Source: Thalassotalea fonticola (GTDB taxonomy: Bacteria > Pseudomonadota > Gammaproteobacteria > Enterobacterales > Alteromonadaceae). Taken from it: 64,000 nt of DNA. A program made the position numbers and the translations under genes. Shown here in pieces: positions 15,378-24,583 of this stretch; positions within the stretch are counted from its first letter, which is position 1, and every line of letters starts with the position of its first letter. The notes below the pieces were generated by a model, which worked only from the letters and a program-made list of their open reading frames with translations, was not told the origin of the DNA and searched no databases. The stretch is taken from the NCBI RefSeq assembly GCF_032911225.1, contig NZ_CP136600.1, forward strand, positions 2,108,001 through 2,172,000, read 5' to 3'.

Positions 15378-18098
15378 ATGCAACTAGCAAAACCAAAACT
15401 TAGTTATCTATCTATGGCAATTATGCTTAGCTTAGGCGCAACGAGTAATTCATTTGCCGCACAAGACCAAGCACCAGCCATTGACGAAGATGTAGAAACA
15501 ATTACCGTTACCGGTATTCGTGGCTCTTTAATACGCGCTATGGATCTGAAAAAATCATCTGACGGTATTGTTGATGCAATCTCAGCTGAAGATATTGGTA
15601 AATTTCCAGATCAAAACGTTGCTGAGTCATTACAACGTATTTCGGGTGTAGCAATCGATCGAGATGGCGGTGAAGGTCAGAAAATTAGTGTTCGTGGTTT
15701 AGGACCGGAATTTAACGCAGTATTAGTTAATGGCCGTACTATGGCCTCTGTAAGTGGTGGCCGAGCATTTAGCTTTGATACCTTGGCGGCAGAGTTAATT
15801 AACGGTGCTGAAGTTAATAAAACTCAAACAGCAAAATTACAAGACGGTAGCATCGGTGCAACCGTTAACATTACTACTCATCGCCCTCTAGATCTTAATG
15901 GTTTTAAAGCTGTTGCCAGTGTTAAAAGTACTTATGATGAGATGTCAGAAGAAAGCAATCCAACCTTCTCTGGTTTAATTAGTAATACTTTTGCCGATGA
16001 TAAGTTTGGTGTTTTAGCATCGTTTAGTTACAGCGATCGCGATACCCGTACTGATAATTCTTTAACCTACGGCTATTATGGCGGTACAACTTTAGACAGC
16101 CTTACTAGTGGTGAAGTTCTTGAAGATGTTTACATGCCACAAAACTACGATCAAATCGTTAAAACTGAAAATCGTGAGCGTACCAGCGGTACATTAGTGT
16201 TTCAATACAAGCCTTCTGACGATTTAGTGATCACCGCTGATGCTTTATACTCAGAGTATGACGTTAGCTACCGCGAAGATATTCTTGCCCATTGGTTTGA
16301 AGTAGGAAATACCGTTGCCGCAGAGCTTGATGAAAACCGTACTGTGGTACGTTTAACATCAGGTAATAACAGTGCAACTGATTACTTAAACCGTTTATCG
16401 GTAACAACGACTGAAACGACTGCATTTGGCTTTAATGCCGACTGGCAAATCACCAGCGATTTCAATTTAGCGGCTGATGTATCTTATTCAAAAGCTGAAT
16501 CTAATGGTGGTAATGGCACAACTGATACCGTAGCCGGTTTCTTTAATGGCTACACATTTGACAATTCACAGGGCGGCGTACCAACCTTAGATTTTGCTGA
16601 AAACCTGGATAAAAACATCTTAGGTGCTAACTGGGCAAGTATTTTTGGTGATGATATTGAAGATGAAATTTCTGAAGTTCGTCTTGACGCTGAATGGGTA
16701 CTTGATCAAGGCGTATTAAGCAAAGTTAACTTTGGTACGGCTTTCTCAGATCGTACTTTATCGACTATGCCGACTAACACTCACACAAGCATTCGTAATG
16801 GTTGGGGTGGCTATAATGTGCAATTACCGGCAAGCTTATTCACTGATTTCAATGCTGATGGTTTCTTATCGGCTGAAAGTGGTAACCCTACTAATGATTG
16901 GTTAATTTTCGATTCATATGAATACATGGCGTTCTTAGAAAGTGAAGCGGGTTATGGGCAATTAGATCCAGCCGATGCCGCGGCAATGAAAGATAGTCTT
17001 GATATGTACAATGGTCATACTGCACTTGATGTTAAAGGCCAATCATATGAAGTAAACGAAGAAACCACTGCGGTGTACTTTGATGCCTACTTCCAAGGTG
17101 AAATTGGCGAAATGCCTTGGCAAGTTGTTGCTGGTGTTCGTTACGTTGAAACAACAACGAAATCATCAGGCTACGGTGAAGAACTGCTTGACATGAGCGG
17201 CCCAGATGCTACCGGTAAATACGTACCAGTATTATCTGAAGATATTGTACCACTGAGTGTAACCAGTGATTATGATCATGTATTACCTAGTATCAACGCT
17301 AATATTGAAGTGGTTGAAGACGTATTTATCCGTACTGCGTTTTCAGAAAGTATTACACGTCCAACGTTGACTGAACTGTCACCAGCACTGTCTTACGGTG
17401 AAGGTAAAATTGACAGCTTAAACGCTTCTGGTGGTAACCCATACCTTAAGCCATATGAGTCAACTAACTTTGATTTAAGCTTAGAATGGTACTTTGATGA
17501 TGCAAGTTATGCCTCTGCTGCGTATTACACTAAAGATATCGATAATTTCATCGATGGTGGTAACTATAGTGAAACAGTTTCTGTACCAAGTGGTGACTTT
17601 GTCTACAATGTAAGTGGACCTGAAAACCTTAACTCAACAGAAATTGACGGTTTTGAAATTGCATTCCAACACACCCTAACTTACTTGCCTGCACCATTTA
17701 ATGGTTTTGGCATCATGGCGAACATGACATTTGTTGATAGTGAATCAGATGCTGATACAGCAGAAAAGCCATTACCGCTTCCAGGTTTAGGCGATTCACA
17801 AAACTTGGTAGTGTTCTATGAGCAAGATGCATTTCAATTTCGCGTAGCGTACAACAACCGTGATGAGTTTATGCAATCAACGTCTAACTGGGCTGGTGGT
17901 GATCCAATCTATGTTGATGATTACTCACAAGTTGATGTCAGTGGTAGTTATGATATTAACGATAACTTTACCGTATTCGTTGAAGGTATTAACGTAACTA
18001 ATGAAGTAACGAGAAAACGTGGTTTATTACCTAACCATACTATTTCGATTGCTGAAACTGGTGCTCGCTATTCTGTAGGTGTTAGAGCTAACTTCTAG
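15378..18098 (+). CDS. TonB-dependent outer-membrane receptor
   Basis: The 906-residue protein has a signal peptide ending near NSFA (about residue 28) and a TonB-box-like ETITVTGIRGSL. The plug domain (about 55-170) has the signature IGKFPDQNVAESLQRISGVAIDR and is followed by a 22-strand beta-barrel ending in ARYSVGVRANF. The plug signature belongs to the large Xanthomonas/Caulobacter-type receptor group, often linked to sugar or glycan uptake and to tryptophan-halogenase and SapC genes, both of which occur 4-6 kb downstream. A glycosidase lipoprotein is divergent from it and a GntR-box candidate lies upstream. The ligand could be an oligosaccharide or, given the next genes, a lysine-containing compound. 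A terminator follows it. Confidence 0.93.
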   Translation: MQLAKPKLSYLSMAIMLSLGATSNSFAAQDQAPAIDEDVETITVTGIRGSLIRAMDLKKSSDGIVDAISAEDIGKFPDQNVAESLQRISGVAIDRDGGEGQKISVRGLGPEFNAVLVNGRTMASVSGGRAFSFDTLAAELINGAEVNKTQTAKLQDGSIGATVNITTHRPLDLNGFKAVASVKSTYDEMSEESNPTFSGLISNTFADDKFGVLASFSYSDRDTRTDNSLTYGYYGGTTLDSLTSGEVLEDVYMPQNYDQIVKTENRERTSGTLVFQYKPSDDLVITADALYSEYDVSYREDILAHWFEVGNTVAAELDENRTVVRLTSGNNSATDYLNRLSVTTTETTAFGFNADWQITSDFNLAADVSYSKAESNGGNGTTDTVAGFFNGYTFDNSQGGVPTLDFAENLDKNILGANWASIFGDDIEDEISEVRLDAEWVLDQGVLSKVNFGTAFSDRTLSTMPTNTHTSIRNGWGGYNVQLPASLFTDFNADGFLSAESGNPTNDWLIFDSYEYMAFLESEAGYGQLDPADAAAMKDSLDMYNGHTALDVKGQSYEVNEETTAVYFDAYFQGEIGEMPWQVVAGVRYVETTTKSSGYGEELLDMSGPDATGKYVPVLSEDIVPLSVTSDYDHVLPSINANIEVVEDVFIRTAFSESITRPTLTELSPALSYGEGKIDSLNASGGNPYLKPYESTNFDLSLEWYFDDASYASAAYYTKDIDNFIDGGNYSETVSVPSGDFVYNVSGPENLNSTEIDGFEIAFQHTLTYLPAPFNGFGIMANMTFVDSESDADTAEKPLPLPGLGDSQNLVVFYEQDAFQFRVAYNNRDEFMQSTSNWAGGDPIYVDDYSQVDVSGSYDINDNFTVFVEGINVTNEVTRKRGLLPNHTISIAETGARYSVGVRANF

Positions 18099-18126
18099 TC
18101 TAAACTGATTAGATTAGCTTTAAAAT

Positions 18127-18166
18127 AAAGGGCTAATAATAAATATTATTAGCCCTTTATTTATAG
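18127..18166 (+). terminator. Rho-independent terminator after TonB receptor
   Basis: AAAGGGCTAATAATA pairs with TATTATTAGCCCTTT and is followed by ATTTAT. This long AT-rich stem lies 30 bases after the receptor stop, so the following lysine genes probably need their own promoter or read-through. Confidence 0.75.
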
Positions 18167-18194
18167 CAGTTCGCGTAATGATGTGATCATTATA

Positions 18195-18264
18195 CGGATT
18201 GGTATTATATACCCAAGCTACTTTAAGAGAGTAGTTTCAGCACGGAGAGGTGGCTTGGGTATAT
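18195..18264. repeat. REP-like intergenic hairpin
   Basis: Perfect 12-base arms ATATACCCAAGC (18207-18218) and GCTTGGGTATAT (18253-18264) enclose a GTTTCAG-containing loop. CGGATTGGTATTA at the left edge resembles the ends of the elements near 44533 and 53821. It lies between the TonB receptor and the saccharopine genes. Confidence 0.65.
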
Positions 18265-18295
18265 TCCTTAACATGTCATTTATAAGAAGTTTATT

Positions 18296-19366
18296 ATGAT
18301 CAAACCCCATATCTGGTTACGCGCCGAAACGAAACAAGATGAGCAAAGAACCGCTTTGACGCCTAATGGTGCGAAACAACTTATTGCTGCTGGTTTTAAA
18401 GTTAGCATTGAACAATCTCAGCAAAACATTTTTAATGATCATGATTACCGGAACGTAAACTGCAATATAGAAGCCGCAGGTAGCTGGGTTGATGCACCAA
18501 GTGATGCCATTATTTTAGGCTTAAAAGAATTACCTGAAGACACTTTTCCGCTTCATCATGAGCATATTTACTTTGCCCATGCCTATAAAGACCAACACGG
18601 TTGGCAAGCATTATTAAATCGCTTTAAAGAAGGTGCAGGTAAACTCTATGATCTTGAGTTTTTAGTTGATGAAAACAACCGCCGTATCGCGGCATTTGGC
18701 TATTGGGCCGGTTTCGCCGGTGCGGCATTATCAGTACAAGCTTGGGTTAATCAAAACCAAGAAATTAGCCCGCCGCTAGCAGACGTTGGCTCCTATGCAA
18801 ATAAAGAAACGTTACTAGCGGATTTAAACGCCGGACTGTCAATCTCAACTGAGAAACCTCGAATTTTAGTGATCGGTGCCAAAGGCCGCAGTGGCAGTGG
18901 CGCCGCGGATTTAGCCAAAGCATTAAACCTAGACGTTGTTGAATGGGATATGGCAGAAACTCAAAAAGGCGGTCCATTTATTGAAATTAACGATATGGAT
19001 ATATTGGTTAACTGTGTTTTGGTTAATAAAGATTTACCGCCATTTATCACTAAAGAAGTGCTAAACACTTTGACGCGCAAATTGGCGATTATTGCAGATG
19101 TAAGCTGCGATCCTTACGGCAGTTATAACCCCTTGCCAATTTATCAACAATGTACGACATTCAAACAACCCTGCATTGAAATTTGTGCTGGCAATACACC
19201 ATTAAACCTTATCGCAATTGATCACTTACCTTCCCTGTTGCCAAAAGAAAGTAGTGAAGATTATGGCCAGCAATTATTAACTCATTTATTAACACTTACT
19301 GATAAAACCCAAGGTGTCTGGCCAAAAGCCCTGAATCTTTATCAGCAAAAGATAGACTCTATATAA
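18296..19366 (+). CDS. Lys1-type saccharopine dehydrogenase (lysine-forming/lysine-2-oxoglutarate reductase reaction)
   Basis: The 356-residue protein aligns along nearly its whole length with fungal Lys1: LRAETK, ALTP, SWVDAPSDAIILGLKELPE, HEHIYFAHAYKDQ, LYDLEFL, FAGAALSV and DHLPSLLP. The catalytic Lys77 and His95 correspond to yeast K77 and H96. It interconverts saccharopine with lysine plus 2-oxoglutarate using a pyridine nucleotide. In fungi this is the last step of lysine synthesis. Here, next to an SDH partner and in the same window as gcdH and an E1, lysine breakdown is the likelier direction. It is 9 bases before the Lys9-like gene (one operon), and AAGAAG precedes the start. Confidence 0.92.
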   Translation: MIKPHIWLRAETKQDEQRTALTPNGAKQLIAAGFKVSIEQSQQNIFNDHDYRNVNCNIEAAGSWVDAPSDAIILGLKELPEDTFPLHHEHIYFAHAYKDQHGWQALLNRFKEGAGKLYDLEFLVDENNRRIAAFGYWAGFAGAALSVQAWVNQNQEISPPLADVGSYANKETLLADLNAGLSISTEKPRILVIGAKGRSGSGAADLAKALNLDVVEWDMAETQKGGPFIEINDMDILVNCVLVNKDLPPFITKEVLNTLTRKLAIIADVSCDPYGSYNPLPIYQQCTTFKQPCIEICAGNTPLNLIAIDHLPSLLPKESSEDYGQQLLTHLLTLTDKTQGVWPKALNLYQQKIDSI

Positions 19367-19375
19367 AGGTCCACC

Positions 19376-20545
19376 ATGACAACCACGACGAAACATACTA
19401 TTCACTGGCTTGGCGCCGGCTTATCCTCTAAACCTGGTATTGAATTACTGGCAAATAGTGAGCATCCACTTACCGTATGGAATCGCAGCTTGGCGAAAGC
19501 ACAAACTACGTTAGCTGATATATGTGCTAAGCTATCAATCAAACAACTCGATTGGCAAGTGTTGGCAGCAAGCATTAACCCTGGCGATGTTGTGGTGTCA
19601 ATGTTACCAGCTACGAAACATTTGCAAGTTGCACAGCTTTGTCTTGAAAACCAAGCCCACTTTGTTTCCAGTAGTTATATTTCACCACAAATGGCTGATT
19701 TAAATAACCAGGCCGCGGCGGCAAATTTATGTTTGGTCAATGAAATAGGCTTAGATCCGGGCATAGATCATTTATTAGCACATGATTTAATTGAAAAATA
19801 TCGCACCAGCGCCCAGTTCGATAAAACCAATGAGTTGTATTTTCGCTCATATTGCGGCGGTTTTCCAAAAGTTGCCAACGACTTTAAATATAAATTCAGT
19901 TGGTCACCATTGGGTGTATTAAAAGCACTAAGATCGCCAGCCAAATGGATCAATAACGGTGAAATAGTAACATCACAAGCACCTTGGCAGGCGCTGAGAG
20001 ATTATCAAATTAACTCAGCCGAGCAGCAAGAAACATTTCAAGCTTATCCAAACAGAGATTCAACGCCATTTATTCAGCAGTATCAGTTTCAGAGTGATTG
20101 GAATGTAAAAGAGTTTGTTCGTGGCACATTAAGACTTGCGGGTTGGTCAACAGCTTGGCAATATCTTTTTGATGAAATCGGTCAGTTATCAGATGCAGAA
20201 AGTGAACAAAGGTTAACTGAGATCAGCCAAGAATTAGAACAAAAATATTCTTATGATGCAGATGAAGCAGACCGAGTGGTACTTTGTGTCGAACTAGAAG
20301 CTAAAAATGCTGATAACAAGGTTTGGCATCAAAGCTATTTACTTGACTGTATAGGAAATGACTCAGGACAAGCGATGGCAAGATTGGTATCTATTCCAGT
20401 TGCCTTCGCCATTTTATCTATCCTAAGAGGTGAAATTAAACCAGGTGTTAGCGCAGCCGTACATGAGCCAGAGCAAGTAAAAGCCTGGCTAAGCAAGTTA
20501 ATTGATTTAGGCGAGAACATTGCCTGCCATAATCATCTAAATTAG
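19376..20545 (+). CDS. Lys9-type saccharopine dehydrogenase (glutamate-forming)
   Basis: The 389-residue protein has a Rossmann domain starting WLGAGLSSKPGIELL. It shows Lys9-like motifs: VVSMLPA, SSSYISPQM, VNEIGLDPGIDH, SYCGGFPK, YKFSWSPLGVLKALRSPAKW, YPNRDSTPF and VRGTLR. It would convert saccharopine to 2-aminoadipate semialdehyde and glutamate (or the reverse). It is somewhat shorter than yeast Lys9 (446 residues), mainly in the C-terminal half. Together with the preceding gene it makes a complete, unfused saccharopine module, unlike the bifunctional animal and plant enzyme. The next step, semialdehyde dehydrogenase, is not in the window. A good AAAGG site precedes the ATG. Confidence 0.92.
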   Translation: MTTTTKHTIHWLGAGLSSKPGIELLANSEHPLTVWNRSLAKAQTTLADICAKLSIKQLDWQVLAASINPGDVVVSMLPATKHLQVAQLCLENQAHFVSSSYISPQMADLNNQAAAANLCLVNEIGLDPGIDHLLAHDLIEKYRTSAQFDKTNELYFRSYCGGFPKVANDFKYKFSWSPLGVLKALRSPAKWINNGEIVTSQAPWQALRDYQINSAEQQETFQAYPNRDSTPFIQQYQFQSDWNVKEFVRGTLRLAGWSTAWQYLFDEIGQLSDAESEQRLTEISQELEQKYSYDADEADRVVLCVELEAKNADNKVWHQSYLLDCIGNDSGQAMARLVSIPVAFAILSILRGEIKPGVSAAVHEPEQVKAWLSKLIDLGENIACHNHLN

Positions 20546-20555
20546 CTGCTACAAG

Positions 20556-20591
20556 CAAGTTAATTAATCTATCTTTAGATTAATTAACTTG
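20556..20591 (+). terminator. Hairpin after the saccharopine pair
   Basis: CAAGTTAATTAATCT pairs perfectly with AGATTAATTAACTTG around a 6-base loop, 10 bases after the Lys9-like stop. There is no strong T-run, so it may be a weak terminator or an mRNA 3' stabiliser before nhaC. Confidence 0.5.
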
Positions 20592-20682
20592 TAATTTGAG
20601 GTGGTTATATTCAAAATCAGATAATAAGAGATATTCTAAAAATCAATAACTAAAAATATATCTTTAAAGAATTAAGAGAACA

Positions 20683-22200
20683 ATGATAATGAAATCTACA
20701 ACACGTGATCCCAGTTTAATTGATGCATTAATTCCCATTTTTTTTCTATTAGTACTGCTATCAATGGCAGTATTTTACTTTGGTGACAACTCATCCTCAG
20801 GACCCAATCAAATTGCATTAATGATTTGCGCCGGTATTGCGACCCTTGTCGGTTTAAAAAATGGCCACAAACGCAAACACATTGAAAAAAGTATCGTAAA
20901 AGGTATTAGTCTTACCCTTGGTGCTATTCTGATATTGCTAGCTGTAGGTACGTTAATTGGTACTTGGCTATTAGCGGGTACTGTGCCAACGATGATTTAT
21001 TATGGCTTACAAATTCTTAATCCCGATTACTTCTATGTAAGCTGCAGTATTATTTGTGCCGTAGTAGCAATCAGTATTGGCAGCAGTTGGACGGTTGCGG
21101 CCACCATAGGTGTTGCCTTGATGGGAGTGGCAAACGGCTTAAACATTTCTGCACCGATCACCGCCGGCGCGATTATCAGTGGTGCTTATTTTGGCGATAA
21201 ATTATCGCCGCTTTCTGATACAACCAATCTGGCACCGGCAGTAGCAGGCACCGAATTATTTACGCATATAAAACACATGACCTGGAGCACGATTCCAAGC
21301 TTTATTATTGCCTTGTTTATCTTCCTTATTCTTGGTTTTAACCATGAGACAAAAATTGTTGATGGCCAATTGGATGGTTTATTAACAAGCCTGCAAGCGG
21401 TTTATTTCATCGATTGGTACCTACTGCTGCCATTGGTCGTTACTTTAACTTTGGCCATTAAAAAAGTTCCGGCATTTCCAGCGATTGGTATTGGCGCAAT
21501 TACCGGCGCAATTTGGGCGATGTTATTTCAGCAAGATTTAATACTCGCCTACGCTAACAGTGAGCTTGGAAGTGTCAGTGCCAACATTACTGTTGTTTGG
21601 CAGGTAATGCATGAAGGACTGAAGTTAAACACCGAAAACGCAGTAATGAATGATTTGTTAAGTGGCGGCGGCATGGGGTCAATGCTAAATACCATCTGGT
21701 TAATTATTTGTGCGATGACCTTTGGCGCGATTATGGAAGGGGTTGGCTTATTGAAAAAAATTGTAGAAACGTTAATCCGTTTTTCACAGCGTGCCAGCTC
21801 ATTAATCACCACAACCATAATTACCGCCTTTGGTACTAACTGCATCGCAGCCGATCAATACATAGCGGTTGTTATGCCTGGTCGCATGTTTAAAGACGAA
21901 TTTACTAAACGTAACTTAGCTCCAGAAAATTTATCACGAGCATTAGAAGATGGCGGTACAGTGACTTCACCATTAGTGCCGTGGAATACTTGCGGTGCTT
22001 ACATGCAATCAGTATTGTTAGTTAACCCACTCGAATATGCAGTATTTTGTTTCTTTAATTGGCTTACACCAATAGTAGGTATCATCTGTGCGGTACTTGG
22101 ATACAAAGTGAAGACATTAGTGAATGAAGGCAAGGATGCAATGCTAGAGCCATTAAAAATACCGAAAAAATTAAGACGAGTTAAACGGGCTAGATCATGA
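20683..22200 (+). CDS. NhaC-family Na+/H+ antiporter-like transporter
   Basis: The 505-residue integral membrane protein has about 11-12 hydrophobic segments and NhaC-family motifs: SIGSSWTVAATIGVALMGVA, GAYFGDKLSPLSDTTNLAPAVAGTELF and SPLVPWNTCGAY. The family includes Na+/H+ antiporters and the malate/lactate exchanger MleN, so the substrate could be an organic or amino acid rather than Na+ alone. Position after the saccharopine genes makes lysine or a breakdown product a reasonable guess only. The stop overlaps the halogenase start as ATGA, so the two are translationally coupled. A second Met at 20689 is an equally good start. Confidence 0.85.
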   Translation: MIMKSTTRDPSLIDALIPIFFLLVLLSMAVFYFGDNSSSGPNQIALMICAGIATLVGLKNGHKRKHIEKSIVKGISLTLGAILILLAVGTLIGTWLLAGTVPTMIYYGLQILNPDYFYVSCSIICAVVAISIGSSWTVAATIGVALMGVANGLNISAPITAGAIISGAYFGDKLSPLSDTTNLAPAVAGTELFTHIKHMTWSTIPSFIIALFIFLILGFNHETKIVDGQLDGLLTSLQAVYFIDWYLLLPLVVTLTLAIKKVPAFPAIGIGAITGAIWAMLFQQDLILAYANSELGSVSANITVVWQVMHEGLKLNTENAVMNDLLSGGGMGSMLNTIWLIICAMTFGAIMEGVGLLKKIVETLIRFSQRASSLITTTIITAFGTNCIAADQYIAVVMPGRMFKDEFTKRNLAPENLSRALEDGGTVTSPLVPWNTCGAYMQSVLLVNPLEYAVFCFFNWLTPIVGIICAVLGYKVKTLVNEGKDAMLEPLKIPKKLRRVKRARS

Positions 22201-23753
22201 GTAATGAATTAAAACACATAGTAATTGTAGGTGGTGGTAGTGCTGGCTGGATAGCAGCTGGTACACTTGCAGCAGCACATCATGCCAATAAATCTGGCGG
22301 CATAAAAGTAACCTTAATTGAATCGCCCGACGTTAATACCATAGGAGTTGGCGAAGGTACTTGGCCAACCATGCGAAACACCTTAAGGAATATGGGCGTT
22401 TCGGAAACTGACTTTATGCGTGAATGTGACGCCAGCTTCAAACAGGGCGCTAAATTTGCCAAATGGGTAACTGGCGCCGATGACGATTTTTACTATCATC
22501 CGCTAGTGTTGCCTCAGGGCTATTTTGAAGTGGATTTATTCAAGCCTTGGAAAACGTCTAAATCTTCTAGTTCATTTTCAAATGCGGTATGTTATCAAGA
22601 ACAACTATGTGAACATGATTTAGCGCCAAAATTAATTTCAACACCGGAGTATGCCGCTGTTGCCAATTATTCTTATCATTTAGATGCAGGAAAATTTGCT
22701 GAGTTTTTAAAAAATCATTGTACTAAAAACCTCGGTGTTACTCATATTCTCGACCATGTCAGCAAGATAAATTCGGCTGACAATGGTGATATTGCTTCAG
22801 TAAGCAGTGTTAGCCATGGCGATATCAGCGGCGATTTATTTATCGACTGTACCGGTTTTTCTTCATTGCTTATTGGTAAACACTATAATGTGCCAAAGGT
22901 TTGCAAAAAAGATATTTTGTTTATTGATACTGCCCTGGCAGTACAAATCCCCTACGGAAGTGACGATAGCCCTATTGCTTCACATACCATATCAACCGCT
23001 CAGGAAGCTGGCTGGATTTGGGATATCGGCTTACCTACACGCCGTGGTGTTGGCCACGTATATTCGAGTAAACATACTAGCCAAGAACGCTCAGAACAAT
23101 TATTAAGAGAATATTTGGCACAATCGATTGGTGATAAAGCTAACGATTTAAGCTTTAGAAAAATAGATATTAACCCGGGTGTTCGGGAAAAATTTTGGGT
23201 TAATAACTGTGTTGCGGTAGGTATGTCGGCAGGTTTTTTAGAACCACTTGAAGCATCGGCTCTGGTAATGATTGAACTTGCCTGTGCCAGTATCAGTGAA
23301 CAATTACCGGCGAATCGTGAAACCATGGATATTGTCGCCAAATCGTATAATGATAAATTTCAATATAACTGGGATCGCGTTATCGATTTTCTTAAACTGC
23401 ATTACACGGCAAGTAAACGTGACGATACCGCCTTTTGGCGCGATAACCGTGACCCGGCAACAATTCCAGAAAGCCTGCAAGAATTAATGGCATTATGGCA
23501 GCACAGATCGCCTTCAGAGTACGATTTTCAACGCAAACGTGAAATGTTCTCTGCAGCAAGTTATCAATATGTGCTTTATGGCATGGACTATAACAATGCC
23601 GCTCCCGATGGTTTTATCAGTGATGACGTACAAATAAAAGCACAAAGAATGTTTGCAGAAAATGAAAAATTAACCAAACGGTATGTTGAAGCACTGCCAA
23701 CCAACCGAGAATTGATAAACAAAGTTCGTCAATTTGGTTTTAATAAGGTTTAG
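22197..23753 (+). CDS. Flavin-dependent tryptophan-halogenase-family protein
   Basis: The 518-residue protein has an N-terminal FAD fold GGGSAGWIAA (GxGxxG-type), then GVGEGTWP. Lys82 in ASFK aligns with catalytic K79 of PrnA/RebH, and Glu352 in FLEPLEASA aligns with PrnA E346. The WxWxIP motif appears as WIWDIGLP, and the PrnA chloride-binding Thr-Gly after that Glu is Ser-Ala. Such proteins are common beside TonB receptors and SapC genes; some relatives halogenate free indoles, while most have no known substrate. No flavin reductase is encoded next to it. It overlaps nhaC by four bases (ATGA) and precedes a SapC gene by 23. Confidence 0.88.
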   Translation: MSNELKHIVIVGGGSAGWIAAGTLAAAHHANKSGGIKVTLIESPDVNTIGVGEGTWPTMRNTLRNMGVSETDFMRECDASFKQGAKFAKWVTGADDDFYYHPLVLPQGYFEVDLFKPWKTSKSSSSFSNAVCYQEQLCEHDLAPKLISTPEYAAVANYSYHLDAGKFAEFLKNHCTKNLGVTHILDHVSKINSADNGDIASVSSVSHGDISGDLFIDCTGFSSLLIGKHYNVPKVCKKDILFIDTALAVQIPYGSDDSPIASHTISTAQEAGWIWDIGLPTRRGVGHVYSSKHTSQERSEQLLREYLAQSIGDKANDLSFRKIDINPGVREKFWVNNCVAVGMSAGFLEPLEASALVMIELACASISEQLPANRETMDIVAKSYNDKFQYNWDRVIDFLKLHYTASKRDDTAFWRDNRDPATIPESLQELMALWQHRSPSEYDFQRKREMFSAASYQYVLYGMDYNNAAPDGFISDDVQIKAQRMFAENEKLTKRYVEALPTNRELINKVRQFGFNKV

Positions 23754-23776
23754 AATATCAGCGGCCTGGAAATAAC

Positions 23777-24505
23777 ATGATGAAATTAGAAAAGTTAAAC
23801 AGTAATACTCATAAAAGCGCTAAAGTGTTACCTTTTGCCAGTGTTGCACCAACACCGATTATGCACATGGTACATACGGTGCCACAAGAGTTTAAACACA
23901 TTGCCCAACATTACCCTATTTTTTTTGCCAAAGACGGTGAAACCGGCCAATTTAATATTATTGCTTTGTTAGGCTTGGCAGCTAATGAAAATTTATTCAT
24001 TAAACAAGGACAGTGGCAAGGCAATTACTTACCATTGAATTTACAGAGTGAGCCGTTTTATTTAATTGAAGACAAACAAGAAGAAAATGGCCAATTAATT
24101 TCTAAGCCTGCGCTTGCCATTGATGTTAATAATGCTCGTGTTCAACAAGAGCAAGGTGAAGCAATCTTTAAGCAAGGTAGTGCCACACAATACTTACAAG
24201 AGCAAGCAAATTTACTGAGTCAGTTTGTTGAGGGCACTCGTTTCAACAATGAGTTTATAAAAGCACTGTTAGAGCAAAATTTATTAGAGTCGGTAAATTT
24301 AGATATTACTTTTGAAAATGGCGAAGATGTTAGCTTGCAAGGCTTGTACACTATAAATAAAGAAAGTCTGGTTCGAGTACCGAGCACAGTTCAACAAGAG
24401 TTTGAACAGTCAGGTTATGTCCAGTTAATCACCGACATACTTGCATCATTAAATAATGTTGAAGCGTTAATTGCGCTGAAAAATGAGCGCTTGAAAGCAC
24501 TTTAA
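23777..24505 (+). CDS. SapC-family protein
   Basis: The 242-residue soluble protein has family features such as HYPIFFAKDGETGQFNIIALLGL, ENLFI, YLPLNLQSEPFYLI and a C-terminal LIALKNERL. SapC relatives regularly accompany tryptophan-halogenase-like genes and TonB receptors in Alteromonadales and Caulobacterales, as here, but their biochemical role is unknown. The name comes from an S-layer-associated Campylobacter protein and should not be taken as a function. It ends the nhaC-halogenase-sapC operon, and a hairpin follows. Confidence 0.82.
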   Translation: MMKLEKLNSNTHKSAKVLPFASVAPTPIMHMVHTVPQEFKHIAQHYPIFFAKDGETGQFNIIALLGLAANENLFIKQGQWQGNYLPLNLQSEPFYLIEDKQEENGQLISKPALAIDVNNARVQQEQGEAIFKQGSATQYLQEQANLLSQFVEGTRFNNEFIKALLEQNLLESVNLDITFENGEDVSLQGLYTINKESLVRVPSTVQQEFEQSGYVQLITDILASLNNVEALIALKNERLKAL

Positions 24506-24535
24506 CCAGACTGAATTTTTACTTGTGAAAGAATA

Positions 24536-24576
24536 ACTAAGTTAATTCAGAATTGAAGTAACTTAGTATTCAATTT
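24536..24576 (+). terminator. Terminator-like hairpin after sapC
   Basis: ACTAAGTTA (24536-24544) pairs with TAACTTAGT (24559-24567), followed by ATTCAATTTTT. It lies between the convergent sapC and pilU genes. Confidence 0.5.
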
Positions 24577-24583
24577 TTAATAG

